NCBI GenBank assembly: GCA_036703255.1
Contig: DATNPL010000139.1
Location: forward strand, 1-64,000
Length of the DNA stretch: 64,000 nt
DNA from: Drouetiella sp036703255
GTDB lineage: Bacteria > Cyanobacteriota > Cyanobacteriia > Elainellales > Elainellaceae
Direction: 5' to 3'
Under the pieces are notes generated by a model. That model worked only from the letters and a program-made list of their open reading frames with translations, was not told the DNA's origin and did not search any database. The translations under genes were made by a program, and so were the position numbers. Shown here piece after piece: positions 26,430-34,727 of the stretch; within the stretch, counting starts at the first letter, position 1, and every line of letters starts with the position of its first letter.

Positions 26430-27239
26430 ATGCCCCGCCCTCGCAAACAATTTGGACAACATTGGCTTCGGAGCGAATCGGCACTGGCACAGATTGTGGG
26501 AGCAGCCAAGCTAGAAAAAAGCGATCGCCTCCTAGAGATTGGCCCTGGCACAGGCATCCTCACCCGCCAGCTCTTGCCGCGTGTGCAATCCGTGGTGGCC
26601 GTAGAAGTCGATCGCGATCTCTGCAAGACTCTGGCGCAAAAGCTAGGCAAAACGGCCAATTTTTTGCTGCTAGAGGGCGATTTTCTGTTGCTAGATTTGC
26701 CGCCGCTGCTCGAAAACTTTCCTGTCTTTCAACACCCGAACAAAGTTGTTGCCAACATTCCCTACAACATTACGGGGCCGATTTTAGAAAAGCTGTTAGG
26801 CACGATCGCCCAACCTAATCCCAAGCCTCTAGACAGCATTGTGCTTCTGCTGCAAAAAGAGGTGGCCGAACGGATCTGCGCTCGGCCTAGCTCTAGAGCC
26901 TTTGGGGCGCTTACCGTGCGCGTGCAGTACCTGGCAGACTGTCAGCAGATCTGCACCGTTCCCGCAGCTGCATTTTATCCACCACCCAAAGTTGATTCGG
27001 CTGTGATTCGGATTCAGCCGCGCCCTCCTGAGCCTGCTGCCCACAATCCGCGTCAGTTGGATACGCTGGTGAAGCTGGGCTTTGCCACCAAGCGTAAAAT
27101 GTTGCGGAATAACTTACAGAGCGTCATCGATCGCGATCGCCTCAATGATTTGCTGGAATCTCTCGATCTCAACCCGCAATCTCGGGCTGAAGATCTCAGC
27201 GTTGCCCATTGGGTGGCATTGAGTAATAAGCTGGAGTAG
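26430..27239 (+). CDS. rsmA: 16S rRNA dimethyladenosine transferase
   Basis: RsmA (KsgA) uses S-adenosylmethionine to dimethylate the two adjacent adenosines in helix 45 of 16S rRNA, a late step of 30S assembly. The 269-residue protein starts RPRKQFGQHWLRSE. It has SAM motif I EIGPGTGILTRQLL, the acidic loop VEVDRDLCKTL, the catalytic motif NIPYNITGPILEKLL, and a C-terminal helical domain (KLGFATKRKMLRNNL). The gene is followed after 17 bases by ispE, an arrangement also seen in other bacteria, so the two are very probably co-transcribed. Confidence 0.97.
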   Translation: MPRPRKQFGQHWLRSESALAQIVGAAKLEKSDRLLEIGPGTGILTRQLLPRVQSVVAVEVDRDLCKTLAQKLGKTANFLLLEGDFLLLDLPPLLENFPVFQHPNKVVANIPYNITGPILEKLLGTIAQPNPKPLDSIVLLLQKEVAERICARPSSRAFGALTVRVQYLADCQQICTVPAAAFYPPPKVDSAVIRIQPRPPEPAAHNPRQLDTLVKLGFATKRKMLRNNLQSVIDRDRLNDLLESLDLNPQSRAEDLSVAHWVALSNKLE

Positions 27240-27256
27240 ACATTTAGCCAGCCGAT

Positions 27257-28201
27257 ATGCGTGCCTACTCTCTGATTGCGCCTGCCAAGATTAATCTCTA
27301 CTTGGAAATCATTGGCGATCGTCCCGATGGCTATCACGAACTTGCCATGATTTTGCAGAGCATTGCCTTGAGCGATCGCGTTGATTTGCGCGCGAACGGT
27401 ACCGATCAGATTCGGGTGCGCTGTGATGATCCGCTAGTGCCCTCAGATGCCAGCAACCTGGCTTATCGGGCAGCCGATTTGATTGCGCAGCAGTTTCCAG
27501 AGTCTTACAGAAAGTTTGGCGGCGTGGATATTGCCATTGAGAAACGCATTCCGATGGGAGCAGGTTTGGCAGGGGGTTCAGCCAATGCGGCGGCTGTGCT
27601 GGTCGGGTTAGACCTCATGTGGAGCTTAGGCCTGACTCAGCCTGAGCTGCAAGATTTGGCAGCGCAGCTCGGATCAGATATTCCCTTCTGCATTGCAGGC
27701 GGAACGGCGATCGCCACAGGCAGAGGCGAACAGCTTGCGCCACTGCCCAGCCCTGAGCACCTTCATGTTGTGCTGGCGAAATATCGCAGCATTGCCGTCT
27801 CAACGCCTTGGGCTTATAAAGCCTATCGGCAGCAGTTTGGTCATTCCTATATTTCAGACCCAGCAGAACAAAAGGGACGCAAACAGCAGATGCGCTCTGG
27901 CGCTATGGTCGGGGCGATCGCCCAGCGAGATGGCAAACGCATCGGTCAACTGCTGCACAACGACCTAGAAAAAGTTGTGCTGCCGACTCACCCAAAAGTG
28001 GCAGAGCTGCGGCAAACGCTAGAAAAAATGAATCCGCTAGGGGTGATGATGTCTGGGTCTGGCTCAACGGTCTTCGCGTTGGTGGAGTCTTCAGCCCAGG
28101 CTGAGGAGATACAACAACAGCTCTCTGCTAAAATTCCTGATCCTGACTTGGGGATCTGGAAAACGCATCTGACTGCAAGCGGTGTGCAGGTTGTCCAGTA
28201 A
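27257..28201 (+). CDS. ispE: 4-diphosphocytidyl-2-C-methyl-D-erythritol kinase
   Basis: IspE phosphorylates CDP-methylerythritol in the MEP pathway that supplies isoprenoids for carotenoids, phytol and quinones. The 314-residue GHMP kinase shows PAKINLYLEIIGDRPDGYHEL (substrate-binding N-terminus with catalytic Lys), the ATP loop PMGAGLAGGSANAAA, catalytic Asp in LGSDIPF, and the C-terminal glycine motif MMSGSGSTVFALV. It lies 17 bases after rsmA in a probable operon. The start is fixed by the conserved SLIAPAKINLYL beginning. Confidence 0.97.
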   Translation: MRAYSLIAPAKINLYLEIIGDRPDGYHELAMILQSIALSDRVDLRANGTDQIRVRCDDPLVPSDASNLAYRAADLIAQQFPESYRKFGGVDIAIEKRIPMGAGLAGGSANAAAVLVGLDLMWSLGLTQPELQDLAAQLGSDIPFCIAGGTAIATGRGEQLAPLPSPEHLHVVLAKYRSIAVSTPWAYKAYRQQFGHSYISDPAEQKGRKQQMRSGAMVGAIAQRDGKRIGQLLHNDLEKVVLPTHPKVAELRQTLEKMNPLGVMMSGSGSTVFALVESSAQAEEIQQQLSAKIPDPDLGIWKTHLTASGVQVVQ

Positions 28202-28211
28202 GGAACTCCCG

Positions 28212-28242
28212 CAATCAAGCTCGTCTGTGGCAGACTTGATTG
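28212..28242 (+). terminator. Hairpin after ispE
   Basis: The arms caatcaa and ttgattg (with a bulge) continue into gtctg/cagac around tgg. It starts 11 bases after the ispE stop. The lack of a T-run leaves it as a possible terminator or mRNA 3'-end structure. Confidence 0.4.
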
Positions 28243-28275
28243 GGCTATGAGAATGGCTGAGGGCGATCGCAGATT

Positions 28276-28305
28276 TTGCACTCTCGGAAGACTGTATGCT
28301 ATCCT
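28276..28305 (+). promoter_or_regulatory. Probable promoter of tRNA-Gly
   Basis: A -35 element TTGCAC (28276-28281) and a -10 element TATCCT (28300-28305) are 18 bases apart. The -10 ends 35 bases before the tRNA. Spacing fits a sigma-70 type promoter and a short 5' leader. Confidence 0.45.
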
Positions 28306-28340
28306 AGACAAGGCAAAGTTAGCAGGTAGCTAGCTTCTGT

Positions 28341-28411
28341 GCGGGTGTAGTTTAGTGGTAAAACCTTAGCCTTCCAAGCTAATGATGGGGGTTCGATTCC
28401 CCCCACCCGCT
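28341..28411 (+). tRNA. tRNA-Gly (anticodon UCC)
   Basis: A 71-base cloverleaf with acceptor stem GCGGGTG/CACCCGC and discriminator T. The D-arm includes TAGTTTAGTGGTAAAA. The anticodon stem TTAGC/GCTAA has loop CTTCCAA, giving anticodon TCC. The T-arm is GGGGG-TTCGATT-CCCCC. CCA is not encoded. It is followed by an accessory patch (transposase remnant and WD40 gene). Confidence 0.97.
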
Positions 28412-28811
28412 TTTTCATTCTTAATAATTTCAGGCGCTTTGATCGCAAGGCTTGGATGATGCAGCCAGTTGGCAAATCCTCTCCGCAGGAGTTGGGAGCA
28501 AGGGCGAAGACTGTAGGAATTGGGAGCAAGGGCGAAGAAAATAGCCGGGTGATTTGACCTTCACACCTTATCTGGAACGGTGAGCATATCCTTGAAGGCT
28601 TGATTCTAGCCAATGAGTTGAAACGGGTGTTGAAAAACGGGGACTATCACTTAGAGCATGGACAAATACTGCTCCTGAACGGAATCCGGTCGAGGACGTT
28701 TGGTTACAAGCCAAGTAGTTCAATTGCCCAATCTTTGCTTTTCCTAAGGCTTTTATGCACGGCTACCCTTTATCTCCTATCTCGGGTAGCTGTAGGTGAG
28801 TCAGAATCTCT
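28412..28811. other. Degenerate region between tRNA-Gly and the WD40 gene
   Basis: This 400-base stretch carries no intact gene. It has a 19-base sequence (ttgggagcaagggcgaaga) repeated directly at about 28492-28537. It also has the IS630-type transposase fragment described separately. It looks like the scar of past insertions next to a tRNA gene. Confidence 0.5.
28620..28718 (+). pseudogene. Remnant of an IS630-family transposase C-terminus
   Basis: From 28668 one frame reads TAPERNPVEDVWLQAK and then a stop at 28716-28718. The PERNPVEDVW block is the conserved region holding the last catalytic Glu of IS630-type DDE transposases. Only this small piece is recognisable; the frame upstream gives no catalytic Asp motifs and no inverted repeats were found. 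It is a dead fragment, adjacent to tRNA-Gly. Confidence 0.6.
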
Positions 28812-29831
28812 CTATGCTGATAAAAATTCACTTCTCCAAAGCCGTATAGTTCTATCAACCCCGCTACTCACTAAAGTCTCTCCATTTGGGCTAAGAGCGA
28901 TCGCAAGAACCTGTTTAGAGTGTCCCTCAAACGTACAAAGTTGCTGAGTTGTTTGAGCATCCCAAAGTTTTATTTTCCTATCAAAATCAGCACTAATTAA
29001 ATGTTTTCCACTTGAACCAAACATTAGTGCTGTAATACCCGTTTTATGTGCCTTTATTTTATATAATTCTTTTCCTGTACCTAGATCCCATAGCCGAATT
29101 GATCCTTTTAAACAACCACCGACCAATTTTTTCCCATCCAGGCTAAAAGTAATGGCTTTAAGGGTTGGCGCAAACGTAGCAAAATTAGTTCCATTGAGAC
29201 GTCCAAAAATGAGCTTTCCAGTCGGGGGATAAGTTCTATTCCCGGAGGGAACCTCAAAGAGATTATATCCTGCATGTTCATCACAAGTCGCTAGGAGACT
29301 TCCATCTGGACTGAAGGCGATCGAAGTAAATGCTCTGTGTCCACCTACTAAACCTATTTTTTCTCCTGAGTTACAATCCCATAAGGTCACATTTTCGCTA
29401 ATATCTCCTGCGGCAATCCAATGTTGATTAGGGTGTAATGCAATGGAGTCAATTTTAGGCAAACTCATCCTCAAGGGTTTACCGTCAAATTTCCAAGGGG
29501 TAGGAGAGGATTGATCGAACGTAACCTGTTCTTGAAAGGTCTGAGTATTCCACAATTTAATCGTTCCGTCTAGGCTTCCACTCATTAGCAGAGAACCATC
29601 CAAATTAAATGTGATGGAACTGACGAAATTGGTATGCCCGATGAGGGTGTGTAACCACTCTCCCGTATAGCTATCCCATAGTCTAATTACATTCTCCTTA
29701 CCCAAAAAGAAGCTCCATAAAACCCCACTACTGCCTGCAATCATTCGACCATCTGGACTGACTGCTAAAGAGTAAACCACGCCTTTGGGCAAGGATAATG
29801 TTAGAAATGGATGGATTAGAATACCGCTCAT
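28812..29831 (-). CDS. WD40 repeat protein, single seven-bladed propeller
   Basis: A 339-residue protein consisting almost entirely of WD40 repeats. I count seven, ending NVIRLWD, TIKLWN, NVTLWD, YNLFE, SIRLWD, KIKLWD and TIRLWR, the number needed for one closed propeller. Repeats 4 and 7 have the canonical SPDGS or SPNGE turn. No signal peptide, kinase or NTPase domain is attached, unlike most cyanobacterial WD40 proteins, so it is probably a soluble scaffold or a separated sensor part. The coding sequence is clearly AT-richer than its neighbours and lies beside a transposase remnant, which suggests acquisition or relaxed selection. Partner unknown. Confidence 0.88.
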   Translation of the reverse strand: MSGILIHPFLTLSLPKGVVYSLAVSPDGRMIAGSSGVLWSFFLGKENVIRLWDSYTGEWLHTLIGHTNFVSSITFNLDGSLLMSGSLDGTIKLWNTQTFQEQVTFDQSSPTPWKFDGKPLRMSLPKIDSIALHPNQHWIAAGDISENVTLWDCNSGEKIGLVGGHRAFTSIAFSPDGSLLATCDEHAGYNLFEVPSGNRTYPPTGKLIFGRLNGTNFATFAPTLKAITFSLDGKKLVGGCLKGSIRLWDLGTGKELYKIKAHKTGITALMFGSSGKHLISADFDRKIKLWDAQTTQQLCTFEGHSKQVLAIALSPNGETLVSSGVDRTIRLWRSEFLSA

Positions 29832-30474
29832 TTAAACCTGCCGAAGATTGAACTAGCAATATATTGCTTGTTGCCGACTAACGGCTCCGTTCACTCGCCT
29901 CTAGTGACCTTTTGACTCAACCCGTTCTCTATACGTTTGAAGTGCGAGGGAATCATGGGGAGATGGACTGAAACGGTTAAGCGGCGACCTCATTCTTAAA
30001 AACTTCATTCTTAAAAAATAGACTACTTCCCACGGCTACTAAAATCCGATTTTGAAGCTTCAGATTTAGTAGCTTAAGAAAAAATCTTTGTCACATGTGT
30101 TGGATAGGCTATCCAAAATTATCCAGTGCATTTGCACGATAATACCTTCTCCTTAAGAAATTAAATAGAAACTTTGCAGCTCAGTTTAGAGGCATAGGAT
30201 CTTATCCGTCATTGAGTGCAGGATAAGATGCTATGCCTCGGAGTTATCCATCCCTAGTCGATGCTGCACCTGCAATTACGGACTGAATCGATCGCCCCCT
30301 ACAAATTCCGCTTCTCAAAATTCCGCATCCCAAAATACAGATGAACCTGCGTGAGAAATGGCTTGACGATCGCCCAGAGGCTGCTGTAAGCCTATGAGAT
30401 TGGCAATGAAGATGAGGTAGAACAGGGTAGAGTCAACACTGATCCGTTAAAATAGCTTTCCAGGTCAAACCTCT
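29832..30474. other. AT-rich intergenic region with several hairpins
   Basis: No gene is supported. The region contains a direct repeat of cattcttaaaaa (about 29990-30016), an inverted repeat gctactaaaatc/gatttagtagc (about 30037-30074) and the palindrome ttggata-ggc-tatccaa (about 30099-30115). It also has the longer hairpin listed separately at 30189-30239. It separates the accessory WD40 gene from the permease gene. Confidence 0.4.
30189..30239. repeat. 19-bp imperfect palindrome
   Basis: gaggcataggatcttatcc (30189-30207) pairs with ggataagatgctatgcctc (30221-30239) with a single mismatch, around a 13-base loop. It lies in gene-free DNA about 240 bases before the permease gene. It could be a repeat element or an RNA stem; no T-run follows. 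Confidence 0.55.
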
Positions 30475-31515
30475 TTGCCGAACCCAAACCTCGTGAATCA
30501 GTTCAACAATGCCCTGACGCTATTTTTCAGCCTGCTAGTAGAAGCGATGCCCTTCTTGATTCTGGGCGTGCTTTTTTCTAGTGCCTTGCTTTTGTTTGTA
30601 GATGAGCGACGGCTGATTGCGATCGTGCCCCGCAATCCTTTCCTGGCAGCGCTAACAGGTAGCCTAATTGGCTGTTTGTTTCCGGTGTGCGAGTGTGGTA
30701 ACGTGCCCGTTGCCCGAAGGCTCATCGTGCAGGGTGCCCCTACTGCGATGGCGATCGGCTTTTTGCTGGCAGCTCCGACGGTAAATCCGATCGTTTTTTG
30801 GGCAACCTGGACGGCTTTCCGAGATCAGCCAGAACTTGTGTTTCTGCGGGTGGGCTTGACGCTGCTGATTGCCACCATTATTGGCTGGGTGTTTAGTACG
30901 CAAAAAGACGTGCGATCGCTGCTGCAACCTTCTGTGGCTCGGGCTATGCCTCTGATGCCGAGGGGCGATCGCGCTCAATCTGAAAAGCCAACACTGCTTC
31001 AGTCGGGCACTTTTATTTTGGGTGAGACTAATCTCTTGGGAGAGGTCGGCCAGCCGTTGCGCCTCGATACCCTCTCGGCGGCGGCCATCAGTCCGGTGCG
31101 ACCCCTGCCAGAGCGACTATGGCTAATGTTAGACAACGTGGTGCAAGAGCTACGGGAGCTAGGCGGAGTCCTGGTGATTGGAACCGCGATCGCGGCGATC
31201 GTGCAAACGGCCTTCCCCCGTGAGCTAATCCTGAGCTTGGGGCAAAGCCCTGTGACCTCGGTCGTGGCGATGATGATCCTGGCCTGCGTCGTCTCAATCT
31301 GCTCAACCGTGGATGCCTTTTTTGCCCTCTCTTTTGCTTCCAGCTTTACGAGCGGGGCACTGTTGGCATTCTTGGTGTTTGGCCCCATGTTTGATCTCAA
31401 GAATATTGCCCTGCTGGCTTCGCTCTTTCGCCCCAAACCGATCATCTATTTGTTTACGCTGGCGGCACTGCTGTCTTTTCTGTTCACATTGTTGATTAAT
31501 CTCTACTTAAGCTAG
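30475..31515 (+). CDS. Permease of the ArsP_1/DUF318 family
   Basis: A 346-residue membrane protein with about eight helices in two similar halves. Each half carries the family signature: LFPVCECGNVPVARRLIVQG (with paired Cys) after helix 2, and SICSTVDAFFALSFASSF in the second half. A hydrophilic loop (about 140-205) separates the halves. Relatives include the ArsP organoarsenical exporter and B. subtilis YcgR; most are of unknown substrate. The start is TTG at 30475, since the conserved first helix (ALTLFFSLLVEAMPFLILGV) begins just after it and no ATG lies upstream. The TIGR03943 gene follows in tandem, so the two are probably subunits of one transporter. Confidence 0.88.
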   Translation: MPNPNLVNQFNNALTLFFSLLVEAMPFLILGVLFSSALLLFVDERRLIAIVPRNPFLAALTGSLIGCLFPVCECGNVPVARRLIVQGAPTAMAIGFLLAAPTVNPIVFWATWTAFRDQPELVFLRVGLTLLIATIIGWVFSTQKDVRSLLQPSVARAMPLMPRGDRAQSEKPTLLQSGTFILGETNLLGEVGQPLRLDTLSAAAISPVRPLPERLWLMLDNVVQELRELGGVLVIGTAIAAIVQTAFPRELILSLGQSPVTSVVAMMILACVVSICSTVDAFFALSFASSFTSGALLAFLVFGPMFDLKNIALLASLFRPKPIIYLFTLAALLSFLFTLLINLYLS

Positions 31516-31640
31516 GGGTTGTCAATTGCATCGAATCGCAGGTTTTTGAGAACTCAGGCTAAACCTGCTCTAAAAATCTCCCAGGTGCATTGATCCACAG
31601 GATTTTAAGTCCGAGTACTCTAGATGTATTTCCTCGCCCT

Positions 31641-32435
31641 ATGACTGCCTCCGCTAAACCTCAGCGTCGCCCTAAAAATTCGATGCGGTTTCTGCCGCTG
31701 CTAGACATTGCCGCCCTGCTGGTGTGGGGTATTTTGCTGCTGAAGTTTTGGCTGACGGGCAAAATCGCAATTTTGCTGCATCCAGACTATGTGTGGCTGG
31801 CCTACTCGGCAGGCTTTTTTTTGGTGGGTTTGGCGATTGTCAAGCTGGTGCAACTGGTGCGAACCAACCGATCCAAAAGACCTGTTCCGACGCCGATCGC
31901 TCCACAGCATTTTTCTTTGTTTCCGCCCGGTTGGGGCAGCGCTTTGCTGTTGGCAGTCGGACTGTTTGGGCTGCAATTTACGCCCCAGCCTTTCTCAAGT
32001 CAAGCCGCCCTCGATCGGGGGGTCACGGATACCTTAACGATGACCCGATCGCAACCCCAAGCCTTTCGGGGCACGAGTCAGCCTGAGAAGCGATCGCTCG
32101 TGGAATGGATTCGCACGCTGAATATTTATCCAGAGCCAGATGCCTATACCGGACAAAAGGTAAACCTGAGCGGCTTTGTGATTCACCCGCCTGAAATGGC
32201 TCAAGGTCATTTGGCGATCGCCCGGTTTGTCATCACCTGCTGTGCCGCAGATGCCTATCCGGTGGGGCTACCTGTGAAGCTGCCGCAGGGCGATCGGTCA
32301 GCCTATGCGCCTGACAAATGGTTTCAGGTCGAAGGTGTGATGGCAACCGAAACCTTGAACGATAAGCGTCAGCTTGTGATTCAGGCTACGAGTCTCAAGG
32401 AAATTCCCGAACCTGCCAGCCCCTATGATTATTAG
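31641..32435 (+). CDS. TIGR03943-family protein, putative permease subunit
   Basis: From the ATG at 31641 the protein has 264 residues; an upstream TTG at 31590 is possible but the added residues are unconserved. Two transmembrane segments lie near the N-terminus (FLPLLDIAALLVWGILLLKFWL and YVWLAYSAGFFLVGLAIVKLVQLV). A third lies near ALLLAVGLFGLQF, followed by an extracytoplasmic domain. That domain has GFVIHPPEMAQGHLAIARFVITCCAADAYPVGLPV, whose Cys-Cys-Ala motif is conserved in the family and could bind metal. The family nearly always accompanies the DUF318 permease, as here; the pair is suspected to move or sense a metal or metalloid, but this is not established. Confidence 0.85.
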   Translation: MTASAKPQRRPKNSMRFLPLLDIAALLVWGILLLKFWLTGKIAILLHPDYVWLAYSAGFFLVGLAIVKLVQLVRTNRSKRPVPTPIAPQHFSLFPPGWGSALLLAVGLFGLQFTPQPFSSQAALDRGVTDTLTMTRSQPQAFRGTSQPEKRSLVEWIRTLNIYPEPDAYTGQKVNLSGFVIHPPEMAQGHLAIARFVITCCAADAYPVGLPVKLPQGDRSAYAPDKWFQVEGVMATETLNDKRQLVIQATSLKEIPEPASPYDY

Positions 32436-32666
32436 CGAATGGTTGAGCTAACGGGGCAAATTTATGTTGCATCGAACCTCTTGATCTATCTTCAATCTAC
32501 GTTCCTCCTTTAGGGTAAAGATTAAAACTGCTGTGGAGTCGATAGCATTCTCTGTAGGGTCGCCTGATGGGTATCTATAGGTAACTCAGGATGATTATGT
32601 AAATGTTTGATTTAGGTCTGCAAAGTATCCAAGTATGATTTAATGTTAGGAATTTCTAACTCATCA

Positions 32667-33122
32667 TCAGCCTGTAGTGTTGTCGGCTAGATAGGTGCGA
32701 TGATCGATCGCATCATCCAGAGGAGTTCCTAGGGAATGAGCGAAGGATTGAGCGGGAGCTTCTTCTTTGGGTTGCGGAGCTGAAGAATTTGACAGGTGAG
32801 AGAGTCGGGGTGTCCGACCGTAAAGGCGATCGAGAACGCGCTTAACAGAAACGCGTTGCCACTGTTGGCCTCGTTTGGTTTTGTAGCCCCTCTGGTTTAG
32901 CCAGTCTGCGACCTGCTGCAACGATTTCCCTGACTTGTGGTGACGGCGAATCATGTCAATCACCTGCTGCTCGTCAGGGTTTTCGACCAGATCACCATCC
33001 AGCGATCGCTGACCAAAAGCGGGAGAACCATAGCCGATATAGCCACCTTGCGCTGCCTTTGTTTGTCGCCCCTGCTCTAGCCGTTGCCAAACCTCATCTT
33101 CTTGCGAATTCTCAGAATTCAT
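32667..33122 (-). CDS. Stand-alone recombinase-domain protein without a catalytic resolvase domain
   Basis: A 151-residue protein. Residues about 18-105 match the Recombinase (DNA-binding) domain of large serine recombinases: GYGSPAFGQRSLDGDLVENPDEQQVIDMIRRHHKSGKSLQQVADWLNQRGYKTKRGQQWQRVSVKRVLDRL. This includes the ENPDEQ turn, the helix-turn-helix, and the TKRG.W wing typical of phage-type integrases. The catalytic N-terminal domain (with the Ser nucleophile) is missing and is not present in the adjacent DNA in any frame that I can see. The C-terminal 45 residues are Ser/Pro-rich. A DNA-binding regulator derived from a recombinase is the best guess. Confidence 0.75.
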   Translation of the reverse strand: MNSENSQEDEVWQRLEQGRQTKAAQGGYIGYGSPAFGQRSLDGDLVENPDEQQVIDMIRRHHKSGKSLQQVADWLNQRGYKTKRGQQWQRVSVKRVLDRLYGRTPRLSHLSNSSAPQPKEEAPAQSFAHSLGTPLDDAIDHRTYLADNTTG

Positions 33123-33613
33123 AGGGTGTAAAACTCAAATGAGTGCAGACTACCTCAAATGAGCTAGTGAGTTAGCCAGATTCAGCACATTTCCAATAAT
33201 TGAGCCACCTTACCGCACATCGCTAACTTATATTGCAGCTCCGTTCTACATTGTTAACTTGTGTAAAGTTTTTTGTTTTCGCGGCGCTTCGTGACTTGCG
33301 ATACAAATGTCTAGCCAACCTATTCCTACTATGAAGCCAGTACAAATACCTTCAACGGCATCTGTTAGATGTTTGCCAAGGTTTTGACTGGCACTTCTTG
33401 TTACATCCCTCGGGTCAATTTCCACAATCTCAAAGGCGTTGTACAATCTTGAGGCTGACTTCGGTCTACCTCACACTTTATCTCATCACCTGTGTAGGTT
33501 CGCTCGAAGGGTGTACCTTCCTGATTTTGCATCCATCTGCGTTCATTAATCTTCTTACCTGTCTATTTCTGAACCGCCAGCTCAGCGATCTAGCCCGTTA
33601 TCTAAGGGTATTT
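33123..33613. other. Intergenic region between recombinase-domain and PPK2 genes
   Basis: This divergent promoter region shows no supported gene. An open frame extends the PPK2 gene upstream to 33398, but its translation is hydrophobic and unlike the family, so it is taken as non-coding leader. A minus-strand frame of 66 codons (33246-33446) has no recognisable features. Confidence 0.4.
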
Positions 33614-34549
33614 ATGGAAACCGAAAGTATGAACGGAGGGGATTCTGCGATCGCACTCACAGAACCTTCCTTGTCATCACCATCAACTTCTAAGAAGAAG
33701 GGAAAGAAGAAGAAAGCCAAGCTCAAAAAATCGGGAAAGGCGCGGTATCACTTTTCTGAAGGCGAGAAAAGCTCAACGCTCTCGGGCAAAGCCTATGAGA
33801 AGGAACTGCTTCGCCTCCAGGTAGAGCTAGTCAAGATGCAGTACTGGGCAAAGCATACGGGCACCCGCATTGTCATTTTGTTTGAAGGGCGGGATGCTGC
33901 TGGAAAGGGCGGCACCATCAAGCGAATTACTGAACCCTTGAATCCACGCGGCTGTCGGGTGGTGGCGTTGGGAACGCCGAGCGATCGCGAAAAAACGCAG
34001 TGGTATTTCCAGCGATATGTGGCGCATTTACCCGCAGCGGGCGAGATTGTCTGTTTCGATCGAAGCTGGTACAACCGCGCAGGGGTCGAGCATGTCATGG
34101 GCTTCTGCACCGAGACTGAGTATTGGGAATTCATGCAAACCTGTCCAGAATTTGAGCGGATGCTGGTCAGGTCTGGCATTATTTTGCTGAAGTATTGGTT
34201 TTCTGTCAGCGATGACGAGCAGGAGCGACGCTTTCAATCTCGCACCACCGATCCGGCTCGTCGCTGGAAGCTCAGCCCGATGGATCTAGAATCGCGCGAT
34301 CGCTGGGTGGAATATTCCCAGGCTAAGGATGTCATGTTCTCCCATACCAACATTCCAGAAGCGCCTTGGTTTACTGTAGAGGCAGACGACAAAAAACGCG
34401 CCCGCCTCAACTGCATCAGCCATTTTCTCAGCAAAATTCCCTACGTAGACATGACGCCTGAACCGTTGGAACTCCCCCCGCGCAAGACGGCTCACAACTA
34501 CATGCGCCCACCCCGAAATGAGCAGTTCTTTGTGCCGCACATCTATTGA
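33614..34549 (+). CDS. ppk2: Polyphosphate kinase 2
   Basis: PPK2 transfers phosphate between polyphosphate and nucleotides, usually making NTP or NDP at the expense of polyphosphate. From the ATG at 33614 the protein has 311 residues. A Lys-rich stretch (KKKGKKKKAKLKKSGK, about 27-42) precedes the core. The core has Walker A FEGRDAAGKGGTIKRIT, the lid-region acceptor site GTPSDREKTQWYFQRY, and Walker B CFDRSWYNRAGVEHVMGF, followed by DDEQERRFQSR and SPMDLESRDRW. This matches class I PPK2 single-domain enzymes. ATG 33629 is an alternative. The basic N-terminus could help bind polyanionic polyphosphate; this is inference. It stands next to glnN on the same strand but 178 bases apart. Confidence 0.95.
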   Translation: METESMNGGDSAIALTEPSLSSPSTSKKKGKKKKAKLKKSGKARYHFSEGEKSSTLSGKAYEKELLRLQVELVKMQYWAKHTGTRIVILFEGRDAAGKGGTIKRITEPLNPRGCRVVALGTPSDREKTQWYFQRYVAHLPAAGEIVCFDRSWYNRAGVEHVMGFCTETEYWEFMQTCPEFERMLVRSGIILLKYWFSVSDDEQERRFQSRTTDPARRWKLSPMDLESRDRWVEYSQAKDVMFSHTNIPEAPWFTVEADDKKRARLNCISHFLSKIPYVDMTPEPLELPPRKTAHNYMRPPRNEQFFVPHIY

Positions 34550-34727
34550 AGCACACAGAGCTAAGTCGCAAATCTGGGGCACAGGGCTGGGGAATTGATG
34601 GGATCGCCGTTTCAATGAACAGCGTTTTCTGCAAGTCTCTAGCGCTCAATCAGACCGCTAGGGAAGAGGCTCTCTGCCTACTTTATCTGACCGAAAACCT
34701 AAACTAACACCGTAAAAGAGAATTATC

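Noticed and set aside
28341..29831. Integrated phage or genomic island at tRNA-Gly
   Set aside because: No integrase gene and no duplicated tRNA end was found in the window; only a small transposase scar and one gene follow.
33246..33446. 66-codon minus-strand frame upstream of PPK2
   Set aside because: No ribosome-binding site, no motif, and it covers the divergent promoter region.
33398..33613. N-terminal extension of PPK2
   Set aside because: The translated leader is hydrophobic and Cys-containing, unlike any PPK2; the ATG at 33614 starts a normal Lys-rich N-terminus.
34550..34727. Possible glutamine riboswitch or NtcA box upstream of glnN
   Set aside because: A ctagcg/cgctag hairpin with a nearby ggaagagg recalls the glutamine riboswitch, but the conserved core of that RNA is not present. 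The best NtcA-like string (gta-N8-tta) is only half matched.
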